NCBI GenBank assembly: GCA_015060105.1
Contig: SUZD01000009.1
Location: 33,633-74,030, forward strand
Length of the DNA: 40,398 nucleotides
Direction: 5' to 3'
DNA from: Rikenellaceae bacterium
GTDB lineage: Bacteria; Bacteroidota; Bacteroidia; Bacteroidales; Rikenellaceae
The notes beneath the pieces were generated by a model. That model searched no databases and had not been told where the DNA came from. It saw only the letters and a program-made list of their open reading frames with translations. The position numbers and the translations under genes were made by a program. Below, piece after piece: positions 1 to 9,897 of the stretch (position 1 is its first letter; each line of letters starts with the position of its first letter).

Positions 1-2984
1 GGATTGCGATACAAATCAAGGTTCAAGTCATTGATGTACAACGGATTCAACTTGGGTTTGGGATACTTCATACAATCCTCCTTGATCAGTTCAAATTGCT
101 CGGCTGTGGTAGTGATATAACTTGTACCGTAGTGTGTAACCTTGGTATTGTTATTCACACCGGGCAAGCCCCACGCCTCGCAGAACTCACTCAAATCCTC
201 GCCTGCGGCATCCGAAGCCATCTTCGCAAAGCCAAGCATTGCAGCACACTGCCCTGCGTCATCCTTTGTCGAGCCCTCGCTCAGACGGCACGCCTCGTAG
301 AAATCGGGATAGAAATCCGTCTTGCCCTCGACAATGTGATAGTAGAGATACAACTGCCAGAAGGGCATCAATCGTGTTGTCGGATCTACACCACCCTCGA
401 CATTACCCAAACTTGGTGTATTAACACCCTCGCAGTGAGTGATTCGACGACGAGTGCCATCGGGGTCCACAACCCAACGGGTAACATAATCACTCATACC
501 CCTATTGAAGTGGTCATTGAAACGCATCGTAGTATTACCCTCGCCATAGAAGATATATTGAGTGATGCTACACATAAGGTTGTTGGTCACCTCGGTCAAA
601 CCTCTCCACTTGAACATCTCGGTTTGGTTGGTATGGCCAAGTTCGTGTACCAATCCCCACATCGGGCCAATCACATCTTTATCGATTACTGTTGCGGTCC
701 TATTCCACATACGGCTGGGGTTTACCACCTCTTTGCCGATGTTATTTACGTGATAGATAGTTGCATATCCTGCCGATGCGCCATAGAACGAATCCACATA
801 AGTTCCACGATACAACGCACGGTTGCGGTGAACACGTTGGCGACCGAGAGCCTTGTATTTGTAGTGGCCCTGAATCTCCTCTTGGATATACATAATGGTA
901 TCGTAGACGTGCAACAAATCCTCGACACGGTCGGTGTTTTCGGGGTTACGCAACCAAGTGTTCTCGTAGTAGTTTGTCTTGGGGAAGTTGAGCAGAGCGC
1001 GCTTCGAGAGCATATCGAAGTGGGGCTCGGTATTACCACCCATTCTGAAAATCTCGTATGCTCGGCTCATATCGGTCTTGCCCAACTCGATGTAGCCATT
1101 GACTTTGGCGTTCACAAAGTGAGCTGTCATCTCGGGAACATTCTCATACTCGTCGGTGTGGCACATAATATACATCAAACCACGCACCGAGGGGATAATC
1201 TCGTTGTAGCCCTCGCGGATGGGATAGTCATATTTGGAGGATTGGATAGTTGCCGCAGCCTCCTCGTTTACCCAATCCACGATTCGCACCGACACTTGTT
1301 GATTGTGGGTATCATTCACAAAGATACGGATTGTATCTCCGGCTTTTGCCACATACATACCTGTCACATTATCCAACATAGTGTAGGTGTTGGTACGGAA
1401 AATCGCAGCATCACGATCGGGGTGCGGGTAGGCACGGAACTTACAGATACGGAACTCGCCATCATACACACCATAGAAAAGTTGCTCGGCCACCGAACGA
1501 TAGAATGGGCTTCGGAGAGTCTGAATCTCGTTCATTGTCACGCCCTCCTTGAGTTCCGAAAGCGACCAATCGGTAAACACAGTCAGAGGATCCTCGACCA
1601 CTGCCTTTTGGTAGAATGCCATCTCGGCCACCGAGGCGTAGGTCAAGTAATCTCCATTCGAGCCTGCATACTGCGATTTGGAGCCGGACAATATGTTGAA
1701 TTGGATATATTTAATATCCTTCAACGGCTTCTTGAAGTAGTGAATCGAACTCTCTTCACTCATACCGAAGTCGATAGTCTCCAAGTATTGTGTTTTTTCA
1801 TTTATGTCGGTTACATAAATCTCGACCTCTCCCCAATAGCCACCTGTGCCATAGATAGTGAAGGGCGTGTACTCGAAGAAGTCGATTTGGTCATACGAAT
1901 TGACATCCAACCAGAAACCGATTTTGGGACTAAAGTCACTATTCTCGTCACTACGCCAACCCGAACCAACCGTATTGTCGAAAGTCTTGGCAGGAGAGTA
2001 TGAGTTCAACCCCATATAGATTGACGATGCCTCGGCATCGAGGATTGTTACGCGCTTATCGCCGGGGACAGCCAGACTGCTGAAATCCTTATAATCCTTG
2101 AGGGGCTCCTGCACCACGCTCACACTTTTGGTGGTGGTTGTACCCTTGATGGTTATTGTCGCTGTTCGCTCCTCGGTTACTGTGTTATTGGCCGCCACGA
2201 CCTTGAGGGTATCGGTCAACTCACCCTCAACCACCTCGTAGTTGAGCCACGAAGCGTCAACAACAACCTCATAATCGCCATTGGCCATAACCGCCACACT
2301 TTGAGGCTCAACCTTAGCAAAGAAGAACGACAACTCGCTCTTGTCCACCAACACATCCTCGGTACCCCACTGCATAACACGCACCTCGGCCGAAGTGTTC
2401 TCGCTGGTCATAGTAATAGTTGCATATCGAGGCTCCTTGTCGAAGTTGCCATCATAGTCGAAGTTCTCGACAATGGTTGCACCATCCACACTCTGTCCGC
2501 TCCACGAAAGCCACTCTGCATCGGTGGTTACCTCATAAACGCCATCGGCAACGACCGCCACAGCCAACGAGCCCATAGTAGCCTCGGCCTGCTGTACCGC
2601 GTCATCAACGACAATCTGAGTTGCCTCCACTTTGGTATCGGCAAACTGCAAAACCACCAATTGGGTTGCCAAATCATTTGACACGATTTGCAAGGTCGCC
2701 ATACGCGACTCCTCACCCTCATTAGGCTCCACATCAATACCGATAAGGCTACCCTCGGCCTCGGCCTTAAACCACTCGGCCTCGTTAATCAGGCGCCAAT
2801 CGCTCGAAGATTGTACCTCGACATACTCCGTATTTTCGGTACCGAGGTATGACACTTTGAGTGTATCAATCTCGACCGTCAGGAAAGGTTGACCATCGGT
2901 TTGCTCTCCCTCCCCCTCTATGGGTTTGGTACACGCGGTAAACATCAGAGCGACAAGGCTCAACAAATATGTAATCTTTCTCAT
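1..2984 (-). CDS. M60-like peptidase lipoprotein, copy 1 (3' end beyond window)
   Basis: Surface zinc metallopeptidase of the M60/enhancin-like family, likely acting on host O-glycoproteins. About 994 residues are visible; roughly the last 110 expected from its paralogs lie left of the window. The start MRKITYLLSL opens a lipoprotein signal ending in FTAC (Cys18), followed by an acidic linker typical of exported Bacteroidetes lipoproteins. Three BACON-like Ig repeats occupy about residues 30-300. A discoidin-like domain follows (about 310-465), then the peptidase domain. The catalytic motif HELGH starts at residue 780 (bases 633-647), and the expected third ligand Glu lies 13 residues after the second His, in GLTEVTNN. 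It is closest to copy 2, with nearly the same C-terminal run KPKLNPLYINDLNLDLYRNP. Specificity toward mucin is inferred from characterised family members, not from this sequence. Confidence 0.92.
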   Translation of the reverse strand, partial: MRKITYLLSLVALMFTACTKPIEGEGEQTDGQPFLTVEIDTLKVSYLGTENTEYVEVQSSSDWRLINEAEWFKAEAEGSLIGIDVEPNEGEESRMATLQIVSNDLATQLVVLQFADTKVEATQIVVDDAVQQAEATMGSLAVAVVADGVYEVTTDAEWLSWSGQSVDGATIVENFDYDGNFDKEPRYATITMTSENTSAEVRVMQWGTEDVLVDKSELSFFFAKVEPQSVAVMANGDYEVVVDASWLNYEVVEGELTDTLKVVAANNTVTEERTATITIKGTTTTKSVSVVQEPLKDYKDFSSLAVPGDKRVTILDAEASSIYMGLNSYSPAKTFDNTVGSGWRSDENSDFSPKIGFWLDVNSYDQIDFFEYTPFTIYGTGGYWGEVEIYVTDINEKTQYLETIDFGMSEESSIHYFKKPLKDIKYIQFNILSGSKSQYAGSNGDYLTYASVAEMAFYQKAVVEDPLTVFTDWSLSELKEGVTMNEIQTLRSPFYRSVAEQLFYGVYDGEFRICKFRAYPHPDRDAAIFRTNTYTMLDNVTGMYVAKAGDTIRIFVNDTHNQQVSVRIVDWVNEEAAATIQSSKYDYPIREGYNEIIPSVRGLMYIMCHTDEYENVPEMTAHFVNAKVNGYIELGKTDMSRAYEIFRMGGNTEPHFDMLSKRALLNFPKTNYYENTWLRNPENTDRVEDLLHVYDTIMYIQEEIQGHYKYKALGRQRVHRNRALYRGTYVDSFYGASAGYATIYHVNNIGKEVVNPSRMWNRTATVIDKDVIGPMWGLVHELGHTNQTEMFKWRGLTEVTNNLMCSITQYIFYGEGNTTMRFNDHFNRGMSDYVTRWVVDPDGTRRRITHCEGVNTPSLGNVEGGVDPTTRLMPFWQLYLYYHIVEGKTDFYPDFYEACRLSEGSTKDDAGQCAAMLGFAKMASDAAGEDLSEFCEAWGLPGVNNNTKVTHYGTSYITTTAEQFELIKEDCMKYPKPKLNPLYINDLNLDLYRN

Positions 2985-3030
2985 AACACTGTAGTTTTTA
3001 AATCCTACGAAGTAGTTTTATCACTACAAA

Positions 3031-6000
3031 TTAGTGTGTATTGCTTTGACTTTCAACCCAAGTTCCGTCGGCTGCGATACCGAATAGCTGCAAATCGGTA
3101 CGATATTGGGGTGTTACAGGCTCCAAGAAACGATTGTCCTTGTTGGCATTCCAAACATAACCACCTGCACCATCATTCTGATAAATCGAAGGCTGGTATC
3201 CGAATTTGAACGATTTGTCATTCATACGGATACACAGAATTTCGCCTGTTTCGGGATCTTTCAGTCCCCAAGCAACCACATTCTCCCAACCCTCGGTCGA
3301 GTAGTTGCCCTCAGCATCAACGGTGTGAGTACCAGCAACAACCGCCTTGGGATTGCGATACAAATCGAGGTTCAGGTCGTTGATATACAAGGGATTCAAC
3401 TTGGGTTTTGCGTACTTGTGGCAATACTCATAAGCGGCATCAGCCTGCGCTTGTGTAGTTGTGATGTAATTGGTTCCATAGTGCGAAACCTTAACCGCAT
3501 CGTTCACACCGGGCAATCCCCACGCCTCGCAGAACTCGCTCAAATCCTCGCCTGCAGCGTCCGAAGCCCATTTTACGAAATCGACAATCGCTTGGCTGTG
3601 ACCCTCGTCATTGGAACACTTGGTCGGGCTCAAACGGCACAACTCATAGAAATCGGGATAGAAGTCCTCGTTACCCAAAACAAGATGGTAGTAGAGGTAC
3701 AACTGCCAGAAAGGCATAAGTTGGGTTGTCGGATCGACACCACCCTCGGTATTACCAACGCTGGGCGAGTTTACGCTCTCGCAGTGAGTCATACGACGAC
3801 GAGTTCCATCGGGATGAACATTCCAACGGGTTACGAAATCGCGCATACCTTTGTTGAAGTGGTCGTTGAAACGCATTGTGGTATTACCCTCGCCATAGAA
3901 TTTGTATTGGGTAATGGCACACATAAGGTTATTGGTAACCTCGGTCAAACCTCTCCACTTGAACACTTCGGTTTGGTTGGTGTGACCCAACTCGTGAGCC
4001 AGACCCCAAATCGAACCTACGACACCATTATCGAGCGAGGTTGCCGTCTTGTTCCACATACGGCTCGGGTTACAAACCTCTTTACCGATGTTGGTAACGT
4101 TGTAGTAGGTACGATATGACGACGACGCAGCATAGTACGAAGTGTAAGTACCGTGGAACAGAGCACGGTTACGGTGTACGCGTTGTTTACCTTGCGCTTT
4201 GTATTTGAAGTGTCCTTGAACCTCCTGTTGAATATACATCACGGTATCGTAAAGGTGCAACAACTCCTCGACACGATGAGTATTTGCAGGATTCTTCAAG
4301 AATGTGCTCTCGTAGAAGATTGTTTTCGGGAAGTTGATGAGTGCCTTATGCGACATCATATCGAAGTGAGGCTCGGTACTACCACCCTTACGCAACAACT
4401 CATAAGCCTTCGACATATCGGTTTTACCCAACTCGATATAGCCATTGACCTCGCTATTGAGGAAGTGGGCTGTCATCTCGGGATAATTCTCATAATCGTC
4501 GGCGTGACAGATGATATACATCAAACCACGAGTCTTAGGCACAATCTCGTTGTAACCCTCGCTGATTACATAGTCGTGAACTACATATCCACCCATTGAC
4601 GAGAGATATATTTGATTTGATTGCGAAGCCGACGCAGCCTCGCATTTCTCCCAATCGATAACGCGAATCTTCACACCCAAGCCATTCAACTTGCTCACAC
4701 ATACACGAACCGTATCACCCGCCTCGGCAACATACATACCTGTCACATTGTCAAGCATTGTATAGGTGTTGGTACGGAAGATTGCGGCATCGCGGTCGGG
4801 ATGCGGGAATGCCTTAAACTTGCAGACACGGAACTCCTTGTCGTAAACGCCATAGTAGAGTTGCTCGGCCAATGCTCGATATGTATCATTCGACATTGCC
4901 TCGATTTGCTCCAAAGTCACACCCTCTTTGAGCTCCGACAACGACCAATCGGTAAATACATCTAACGGATTACCTACATCTACCTTTTGGTAGAATCTCA
5001 TTTCGGACAGATAGGTATATACACGACTCGAGGTGTTGTTTTGGTAGGCTGTCACAACATTGCATCGAATCTTTGTTACACCTTTGAGCGGCTCCTCAAA
5101 GTCATATCTTACGGCATTACGGCTCATCTTGAAGTCGTGAGTCGCATAGAGAGTCTCGTTACCCGAAGCATCTGTTACATAGATTTCGGTTTCGCCCCAT
5201 TGACCTTGGTCCGAAGCGTAGCGAGCCATCGGAGTATAAATCAGGTAGTCGATTTGCTCATAACTGTTGGGGTCGAAATCAAACGAAATCCAGTGTTGTT
5301 TAAAATCTTTATCCCAATCATCAGCACGCCAATAGGTACCATCGTCACCATCGATTGCTTTCTCGGGACCATACGAATTCGAATATTTCGACGAAGCGGC
5401 TGCCGATTTTACTTTAATTTGCGTGTCTGTGGGAAGGTCCATTTGGGTCATATCGCCAAACTCCTTCATCGCAGCCTGCACAACCATAATCTCGGCGCTC
5501 TCGTCACCGCAAGTGATAACGATGGGGCGTGAACGCTGCTCGGCAACATCATTATCCACCACCGACACCACAACGGTATCGACCATAAAGCCCTCTTTCA
5601 CCTCGTAGTCAAGCCATTGAGCACCGGGCACATCGGGCCAAATACCCAAATCTATCACATACTCGCCGTTAGCAGTCAAGGTAAATGTTTGAGGCTCGGT
5701 TTTAGCAAAGCCGAACGACAAACTATCGCCCATAACATAGAGGTTTTGCGAGCCCCATTGCATTACGCGCATCGAAGTCGAAGTATTCTCGCTTCGGAAG
5801 GTGATTGTTGCAAAGCGGGGGTCTTTCTCATACGAGCCATTCACGTTGAAGTTTTCGAGAATGGTAGCACCCTCAACGGTTTGCGAATCCCACGACACCC
5901 AGTCGGCACTGCTCTCGATGGTATATACGCCATCGGCAACAACGCCTACTGCAAAAGTACCCATTGTGGGTTGAACAACTTGCAGGGTATCGGCAGGTAT

Positions 6001-6369
6001 AATTTGCGTTGCTTCCACTTTGGTGTCGGCAAACTGAACTACAACCAACTGTGTCTCCAACTCTTGCGAGATGATTTGAAGAGTTGCTTCACGCGACTCT
6101 TTACCCTCATTAGGCTCTACCTCAACACCGAGCAAAGAGCCCATAGGCTCGGTTGTAATCCACTCCTCGTCGCAGAACACGTCCCAATCGCTCGACGATT
6201 GAATTTCGAGATACTCTGCGCCATCGCTTCCGAGGTAAGACACAAACAGTGTGTCACGCTCAATAGTAAGGAACGGTTGAGGATCAGTATTCTCTACCGG
6301 TGGTTTTGTACAACTTGCTGCTGCAAACATCACAGCCACAAGACCAAGCAAATAAGCAAACTTTTTCAT
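3031..6369 (-). CDS. M60-like peptidase lipoprotein, copy 2
   Basis: Complete 1,112-residue paralog of the M60/enhancin-like metallopeptidase family. The signal MKKFAYLLGL ends at AASC (Cys20), so a lipid-anchored protein is expected, probably on the cell surface. BACON-like repeats lie at about 33-112, 113-207 and 208-298; the second ends in the recurrent strand motif MQWG. A discoidin/F5-8C-like domain (about 310-465) carries the typical A-x-DGDDGTYW segment. The peptidase region starts near residue 470 and includes NVTGMYV near 541. HELGH starts at residue 792, and the downstream ligand Glu in LTEVTNN is intact. A C-terminal module follows KPKLNPLYINDLNLDLYRNP. The start lies 14 bases after the stop of copy 3, which favours co-transcription. 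Zinc dependence follows from the family; the substrate is inferred. Confidence 0.94.
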   Translation of the reverse strand: MKKFAYLLGLVAVMFAAASCTKPPVENTDPQPFLTIERDTLFVSYLGSDGAEYLEIQSSSDWDVFCDEEWITTEPMGSLLGVEVEPNEGKESREATLQIISQELETQLVVVQFADTKVEATQIIPADTLQVVQPTMGTFAVGVVADGVYTIESSADWVSWDSQTVEGATILENFNVNGSYEKDPRFATITFRSENTSTSMRVMQWGSQNLYVMGDSLSFGFAKTEPQTFTLTANGEYVIDLGIWPDVPGAQWLDYEVKEGFMVDTVVVSVVDNDVAEQRSRPIVITCGDESAEIMVVQAAMKEFGDMTQMDLPTDTQIKVKSAAASSKYSNSYGPEKAIDGDDGTYWRADDWDKDFKQHWISFDFDPNSYEQIDYLIYTPMARYASDQGQWGETEIYVTDASGNETLYATHDFKMSRNAVRYDFEEPLKGVTKIRCNVVTAYQNNTSSRVYTYLSEMRFYQKVDVGNPLDVFTDWSLSELKEGVTLEQIEAMSNDTYRALAEQLYYGVYDKEFRVCKFKAFPHPDRDAAIFRTNTYTMLDNVTGMYVAEAGDTVRVCVSKLNGLGVKIRVIDWEKCEAASASQSNQIYLSSMGGYVVHDYVISEGYNEIVPKTRGLMYIICHADDYENYPEMTAHFLNSEVNGYIELGKTDMSKAYELLRKGGSTEPHFDMMSHKALINFPKTIFYESTFLKNPANTHRVEELLHLYDTVMYIQQEVQGHFKYKAQGKQRVHRNRALFHGTYTSYYAASSSYRTYYNVTNIGKEVCNPSRMWNKTATSLDNGVVGSIWGLAHELGHTNQTEVFKWRGLTEVTNNLMCAITQYKFYGEGNTTMRFNDHFNKGMRDFVTRWNVHPDGTRRRMTHCESVNSPSVGNTEGGVDPTTQLMPFWQLYLYYHLVLGNEDFYPDFYELCRLSPTKCSNDEGHSQAIVDFVKWASDAAGEDLSEFCEAWGLPGVNDAVKVSHYGTNYITTTQAQADAAYEYCHKYAKPKLNPLYINDLNLDLYRNPKAVVAGTHTVDAEGNYSTEGWENVVAWGLKDPETGEILCIRMNDKSFKFGYQPSIYQNDGAGGYVWNANKDNRFLEPVTPQYRTDLQLFGIAADGTWVESQSNTH

Positions 6370-6383
6370 ATCCTTGATTTTTA

Positions 6384-9300
6384 TTATTTATTACTCAAAC
6401 TCGGGTAGCGATTACCATAGGCGTCAACTGCACAGAGTTGCAACGACTTGGTATATTCATAATCGAACGGAGTGTCAGCCATAGGACGGTTGTGACCATC
6501 GTATTTATAGTTGCTGAAATCGTTCTCGGCTGCGGGCATATATTTCGACTCGCGATATACATAGCTGAAAGTACCGCCGCCATTGTTATCCTCGCACATC
6601 AGCACAGCAACCTCACGACCGGGGTTACCCTTCTCGTCGTTCTTATTGGGGTCGATAAGCACCCAAGCCACTACATTCTCCCAACCACTCATGGTGAACT
6701 TACAAGTCTTATTGGCAACGTCCTCAACTACGGTGTGAGTACCGGCGACAACCGTTTTGGGCTCGCGGTACAAATCGAGGTTCAGGTCATGGATATAGAA
6801 CGGGTTCATTCTCGGTTTCTTGAATTGCGAGTTGTACTCCTCGTTAGCCTTGATTTGCTCGGCAGTAGTGGTAAAGTAAGACTCGCCATAGTGGTTTACG
6901 CGAGTACCATGGCCACAACCATAGTTAACACCGGGCAAGCCCCAAGCGTTAGCCCAATCACTCAAATCCTCGCCTGCCGCCTCCGAGATGGTCTTCATAT
7001 ACTCCAATACAACAGCCGATTGGTAAGCGTTGGCGTTGGGGAAATCCTTCTCGTAAATAGGTTTGGTACGGCACAACTCATAGAAATCGGGGTAGAAGTC
7101 CGAGTTGCCCTCGATAATGTGGTAGTACAAGAAGAGTTGGTAGAACGGGAAGATTTGGGTTGCGGGGTCAACTGCACCTGTAATCTGACCATACCAGGGC
7201 GAGTTCACCGACTCCATGTGTGTAAACGGACGCTCATACCAATTACCATCTTTGTCGAACTCGGTTACCCAACGAGTACCGATATCGCGCATTGCGGTAT
7301 TGAACGATTTTGCCCAGCGCATAGTGGTATAACCCTTACCCACACCGAACATAAAGTTTTGAGTCATCAAACACATCACATTGTTTGACACCTCGGTCAG
7401 ACCTCTCCAAGTAAACAGAGCGGTTTGTGTCGAGTGACCAAGCTCGTGAGCAACACCCCAGATGCGCGATGTGATACCATCGTTGAGGTTTGTTGCCTTA
7501 CGAGGCCACAAGTTGTTGGGATTGACAACACCGGGGGTGATGGCGGGCGAATAGCCTGTATGCCACCAAGCCGAGTAAGCGTAGGTGCTGCCATACATTC
7601 CGATAAACGACATACGGTTGCGGTGACCACGTTGACGACCAAGTGCTTTATACTTGACGTGACCCTGCATACGCTCTTGAATTTTGGTAATCGAGTCGTA
7701 AATCTCCAACAAGTCGATTGCGTTTTGAGCATTAACACGAGGGTTACCACTGAATGTATTTGCAAGGTAGCTTTGTTTCTCGAAGTTGAGAACAGCCAAG
7801 TCTGCTACCATATCGAAACGAATCTCTTTGTTTTTAAGCGACTGGGCAAAGATACGATACGCATCGGTAGCATCGTGTTTGCCATATTTAATATAGCCAT
7901 TGACACCCGAGTTGAGGAAGTGGGCAGTCATAGGCGGAATTTTCTCGTAATCATCGGTGAATGCCAAGATATACATCAATCCTGTCTGGGTAGGAGTAAT
8001 TACGTTACGTCCCTTTTGGATTTTGTAGTCACAACCCACGTGGTCCTCGTGGCTGATAGCTACGGGGTGGGTCGAAGTTCCTGGCTCCTTGTAGTTGATA
8101 ACGCGAACATACAGCTCCAAGCCATAGTCCTCGTCCAAATAGATATATTGAGGTTTGTTGGCCTCAACGACATACATACCTGTCACATTGCTCAAAATGC
8201 CGAAAGTCTTGTCACGGAACAAATCCATATCACGCAACGGGCTGGGGTATGCTTTGAATTCGCACACGCGGAATTCCGAATCATAAGTGCCATAGTAGAT
8301 ACGCTCGGCAATGCTGCGATAGAACGGATCCTTGATAGCAATAACATCTTCGAGTGTCACATCATCACGCAGGGTGCTGATAGACATATCGGTAAAGTAT
8401 TTGAGGGGTTGGAACGCCTCGGGATTGTATTGATACAGAGCAACCTCGGCAGCCGAAGCCACATTGGGCGACTCCACGTTATTTGCTCCGATGTAGGGTG
8501 ATGCAGTTTTGATAACAAAACGCATTTTGGTAATTGTGTTTGCCAAAGGCTCGTCAAAGATGACTTGCTCTTCGGTCGATTTCTTACCGAAATCATAGGT
8601 CATAAACAGACTCTCTACGCCCTCTGCATCAGTGACGTAGATATCAACCTCGCCCCAACGTCCCCACTCCATATTACCGGCTGCGGGAACATAACGAAGA
8701 TAGTCGATACGCTCGACATTCGATGCATCGACATTCAATGTAAGCTCAACAGGAGCGTCATTTTTGGTTGTCGAGAACCAGTTCGACTTAATATTGCCAT
8801 CGTATGCTTTCGACACATTACGGCTCGAAGACATCTCGCTGGTCGATGTACCGCTGGGAATATTTGCGGCCAAGTCCTCAATCCAATTATCCTTTTCAGG
8901 CATATCGGTATTGGTTGCAGGGAGTTGTGTCAGAACAAGTTCCTCTTTGGCAGAGCTGCTCTGAACAATGATGGTTGCTTCGCGGCGTTCGCTATCGCTC
9001 TCATTTTCGGTATAATCGAAATAGATCCACTCCTCGGAAGAAGCCTCGGCGTCATAGGTAACCCAATCAGCCTCAATCTCTACCGAATATCCTGTCGGAG
9101 CAACTACCGACACGCTATCGCGACCGGCAACATAACCGATAAGTTTTGAACTATAACCGAGCGACAAGTCGTCAGTACCCCATTGAACAATGGTAATCTC
9201 GGTCGATGTATTTTTACTTTGGAAGGTAACAACAGCCTCACGTGCAGCCTCTGCGAAGTTTCCGCTTACAAAGAAGCTCTCGCCATTCTCGCCTTTGCCG

Positions 9301-9809
9301 TCATACGACACCCAGTCGCAATCCTCGGGGATAACAACCTCGTAATCGCCATTGGCGGTAACGGGAATTTCCAGTGTACTAACCTCTTTTGCGACTGTAT
9401 AGCGACTCTTATCCACCGAGATTTCGGTTGCAGGAGTGCTTTCGCTTGCAGATTGGCTCACAACAAGTTGTGCAGCTGCGTCACCATTGGTTACGGTAAT
9501 AGTGATTTCGCGGTCTTCGCCCGTTTCGTTCTCTGTTACCGAAACTACCATAACACGCAAATCGTCCTCTGTCACATCTCTGACAAAACACCACTCCTGA
9601 TTTTCATCATAGGTGTAATCCCAGAAAGAGTCGTGCGACTCGACATAAACGGTCGCCTCCTCGGCCTCAAAACCCAAGTAAAGAGTTTCGGTCGGATCAA
9701 GGGTTACAAAATCTTCTTGGGGCTTATCTCCACCTTGTGGGTCAGCCGGTGTACAAGCCGCCATTGCAACGACGACCATCATTAACATTAGACGATATAT
9801 CTTTTTCAT
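6384..9809 (-). CDS. M60-like peptidase lipoprotein, copy 3
   Basis: Complete paralog of 1,141 residues. I start it at MKKIYRLMLM because the signal peptide begins there; the frame stays open 15 codons upstream, to 9854, but that segment is not signal-like. The lipobox ends in MAAC (Cys19), followed by a Gly/Asp/Glu-rich linker. Three BACON-like repeats come first; the first contains the pair-specific WDYTYDENQEWC. A discoidin-like domain with AYDGNIKSNWF follows. The peptidase motif HELGH starts at residue 788, with the third ligand Glu in GLTEVSNN. The active-site surroundings differ from copies 1 and 2 (MFGVGKGYTTMRW rather than FYGEGNTTMRF), which may mean a different glycan context. It sits 88 bases after copy 4, in a gap holding a strong RNA hairpin. 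Confidence 0.94.
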   Translation of the reverse strand: MKKIYRLMLMMVVVAMAACTPADPQGGDKPQEDFVTLDPTETLYLGFEAEEATVYVESHDSFWDYTYDENQEWCFVRDVTEDDLRVMVVSVTENETGEDREITITVTNGDAAAQLVVSQSASESTPATEISVDKSRYTVAKEVSTLEIPVTANGDYEVVIPEDCDWVSYDGKGENGESFFVSGNFAEAAREAVVTFQSKNTSTEITIVQWGTDDLSLGYSSKLIGYVAGRDSVSVVAPTGYSVEIEADWVTYDAEASSEEWIYFDYTENESDSERREATIIVQSSSAKEELVLTQLPATNTDMPEKDNWIEDLAANIPSGTSTSEMSSSRNVSKAYDGNIKSNWFSTTKNDAPVELTLNVDASNVERIDYLRYVPAAGNMEWGRWGEVDIYVTDAEGVESLFMTYDFGKKSTEEQVIFDEPLANTITKMRFVIKTASPYIGANNVESPNVASAAEVALYQYNPEAFQPLKYFTDMSISTLRDDVTLEDVIAIKDPFYRSIAERIYYGTYDSEFRVCEFKAYPSPLRDMDLFRDKTFGILSNVTGMYVVEANKPQYIYLDEDYGLELYVRVINYKEPGTSTHPVAISHEDHVGCDYKIQKGRNVITPTQTGLMYILAFTDDYEKIPPMTAHFLNSGVNGYIKYGKHDATDAYRIFAQSLKNKEIRFDMVADLAVLNFEKQSYLANTFSGNPRVNAQNAIDLLEIYDSITKIQERMQGHVKYKALGRQRGHRNRMSFIGMYGSTYAYSAWWHTGYSPAITPGVVNPNNLWPRKATNLNDGITSRIWGVAHELGHSTQTALFTWRGLTEVSNNVMCLMTQNFMFGVGKGYTTMRWAKSFNTAMRDIGTRWVTEFDKDGNWYERPFTHMESVNSPWYGQITGAVDPATQIFPFYQLFLYYHIIEGNSDFYPDFYELCRTKPIYEKDFPNANAYQSAVVLEYMKTISEAAGEDLSDWANAWGLPGVNYGCGHGTRVNHYGESYFTTTAEQIKANEEYNSQFKKPRMNPFYIHDLNLDLYREPKTVVAGTHTVVEDVANKTCKFTMSGWENVVAWVLIDPNKNDEKGNPGREVAVLMCEDNNGGGTFSYVYRESKYMPAAENDFSNYKYDGHNRPMADTPFDYEYTKSLQLCAVDAYGNRYPSLSNK

Positions 9810-9848
9810 AATTCTTTGTATTATAGTAGTTTTAGTTAAGTGGTTGCG

Positions 9849-9878
9849 GTACAACCCTGCCCGAAGGCAGAGTTGTAC
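9849..9878 (-). promoter_or_regulatory. Stem-loop with UUCG tetraloop between M60 copies 4 and 3
   Basis: Two 13-base arms (9849-9861 and 9866-9878) pair around a four-base loop. Read on the minus strand the arms are GTACAACTCTGCC and GGCAGGGTTGTAC with the loop TTCG, so the RNA has a C(UUCG)G cap and a single G-U wobble. On the plus strand the wobble becomes a C-A mismatch and the loop becomes CGAA, so the structure favours the minus-strand transcript. No U-run follows, so it is not a classical terminator. A role as an RNA processing or stability element in the polycistronic message is inferred. Confidence 0.7.
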
Positions 9879-9897
9879 ACAAACACTTCATTAAACA

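Noticed and set aside
2985-3030. TAATTTG near 3036 (minus strand) as a promoter for peptidase copy 1.
   Set aside because: It has only one base between TA and TTTG, not two, overlaps the stop of copy 2, and no -33 box is placed correctly.
9810-9854. An upstream extension of 15 codons for peptidase copy 3.
   Set aside because: The ATG at 9809 begins a proper lipoprotein signal; the extra residues would place a polar stretch before it and are absent from the paralogs.
9849-9878. The UUCG hairpin as a Rho-independent terminator.
   Set aside because: No run of Ts follows the stem on the transcribed strand.
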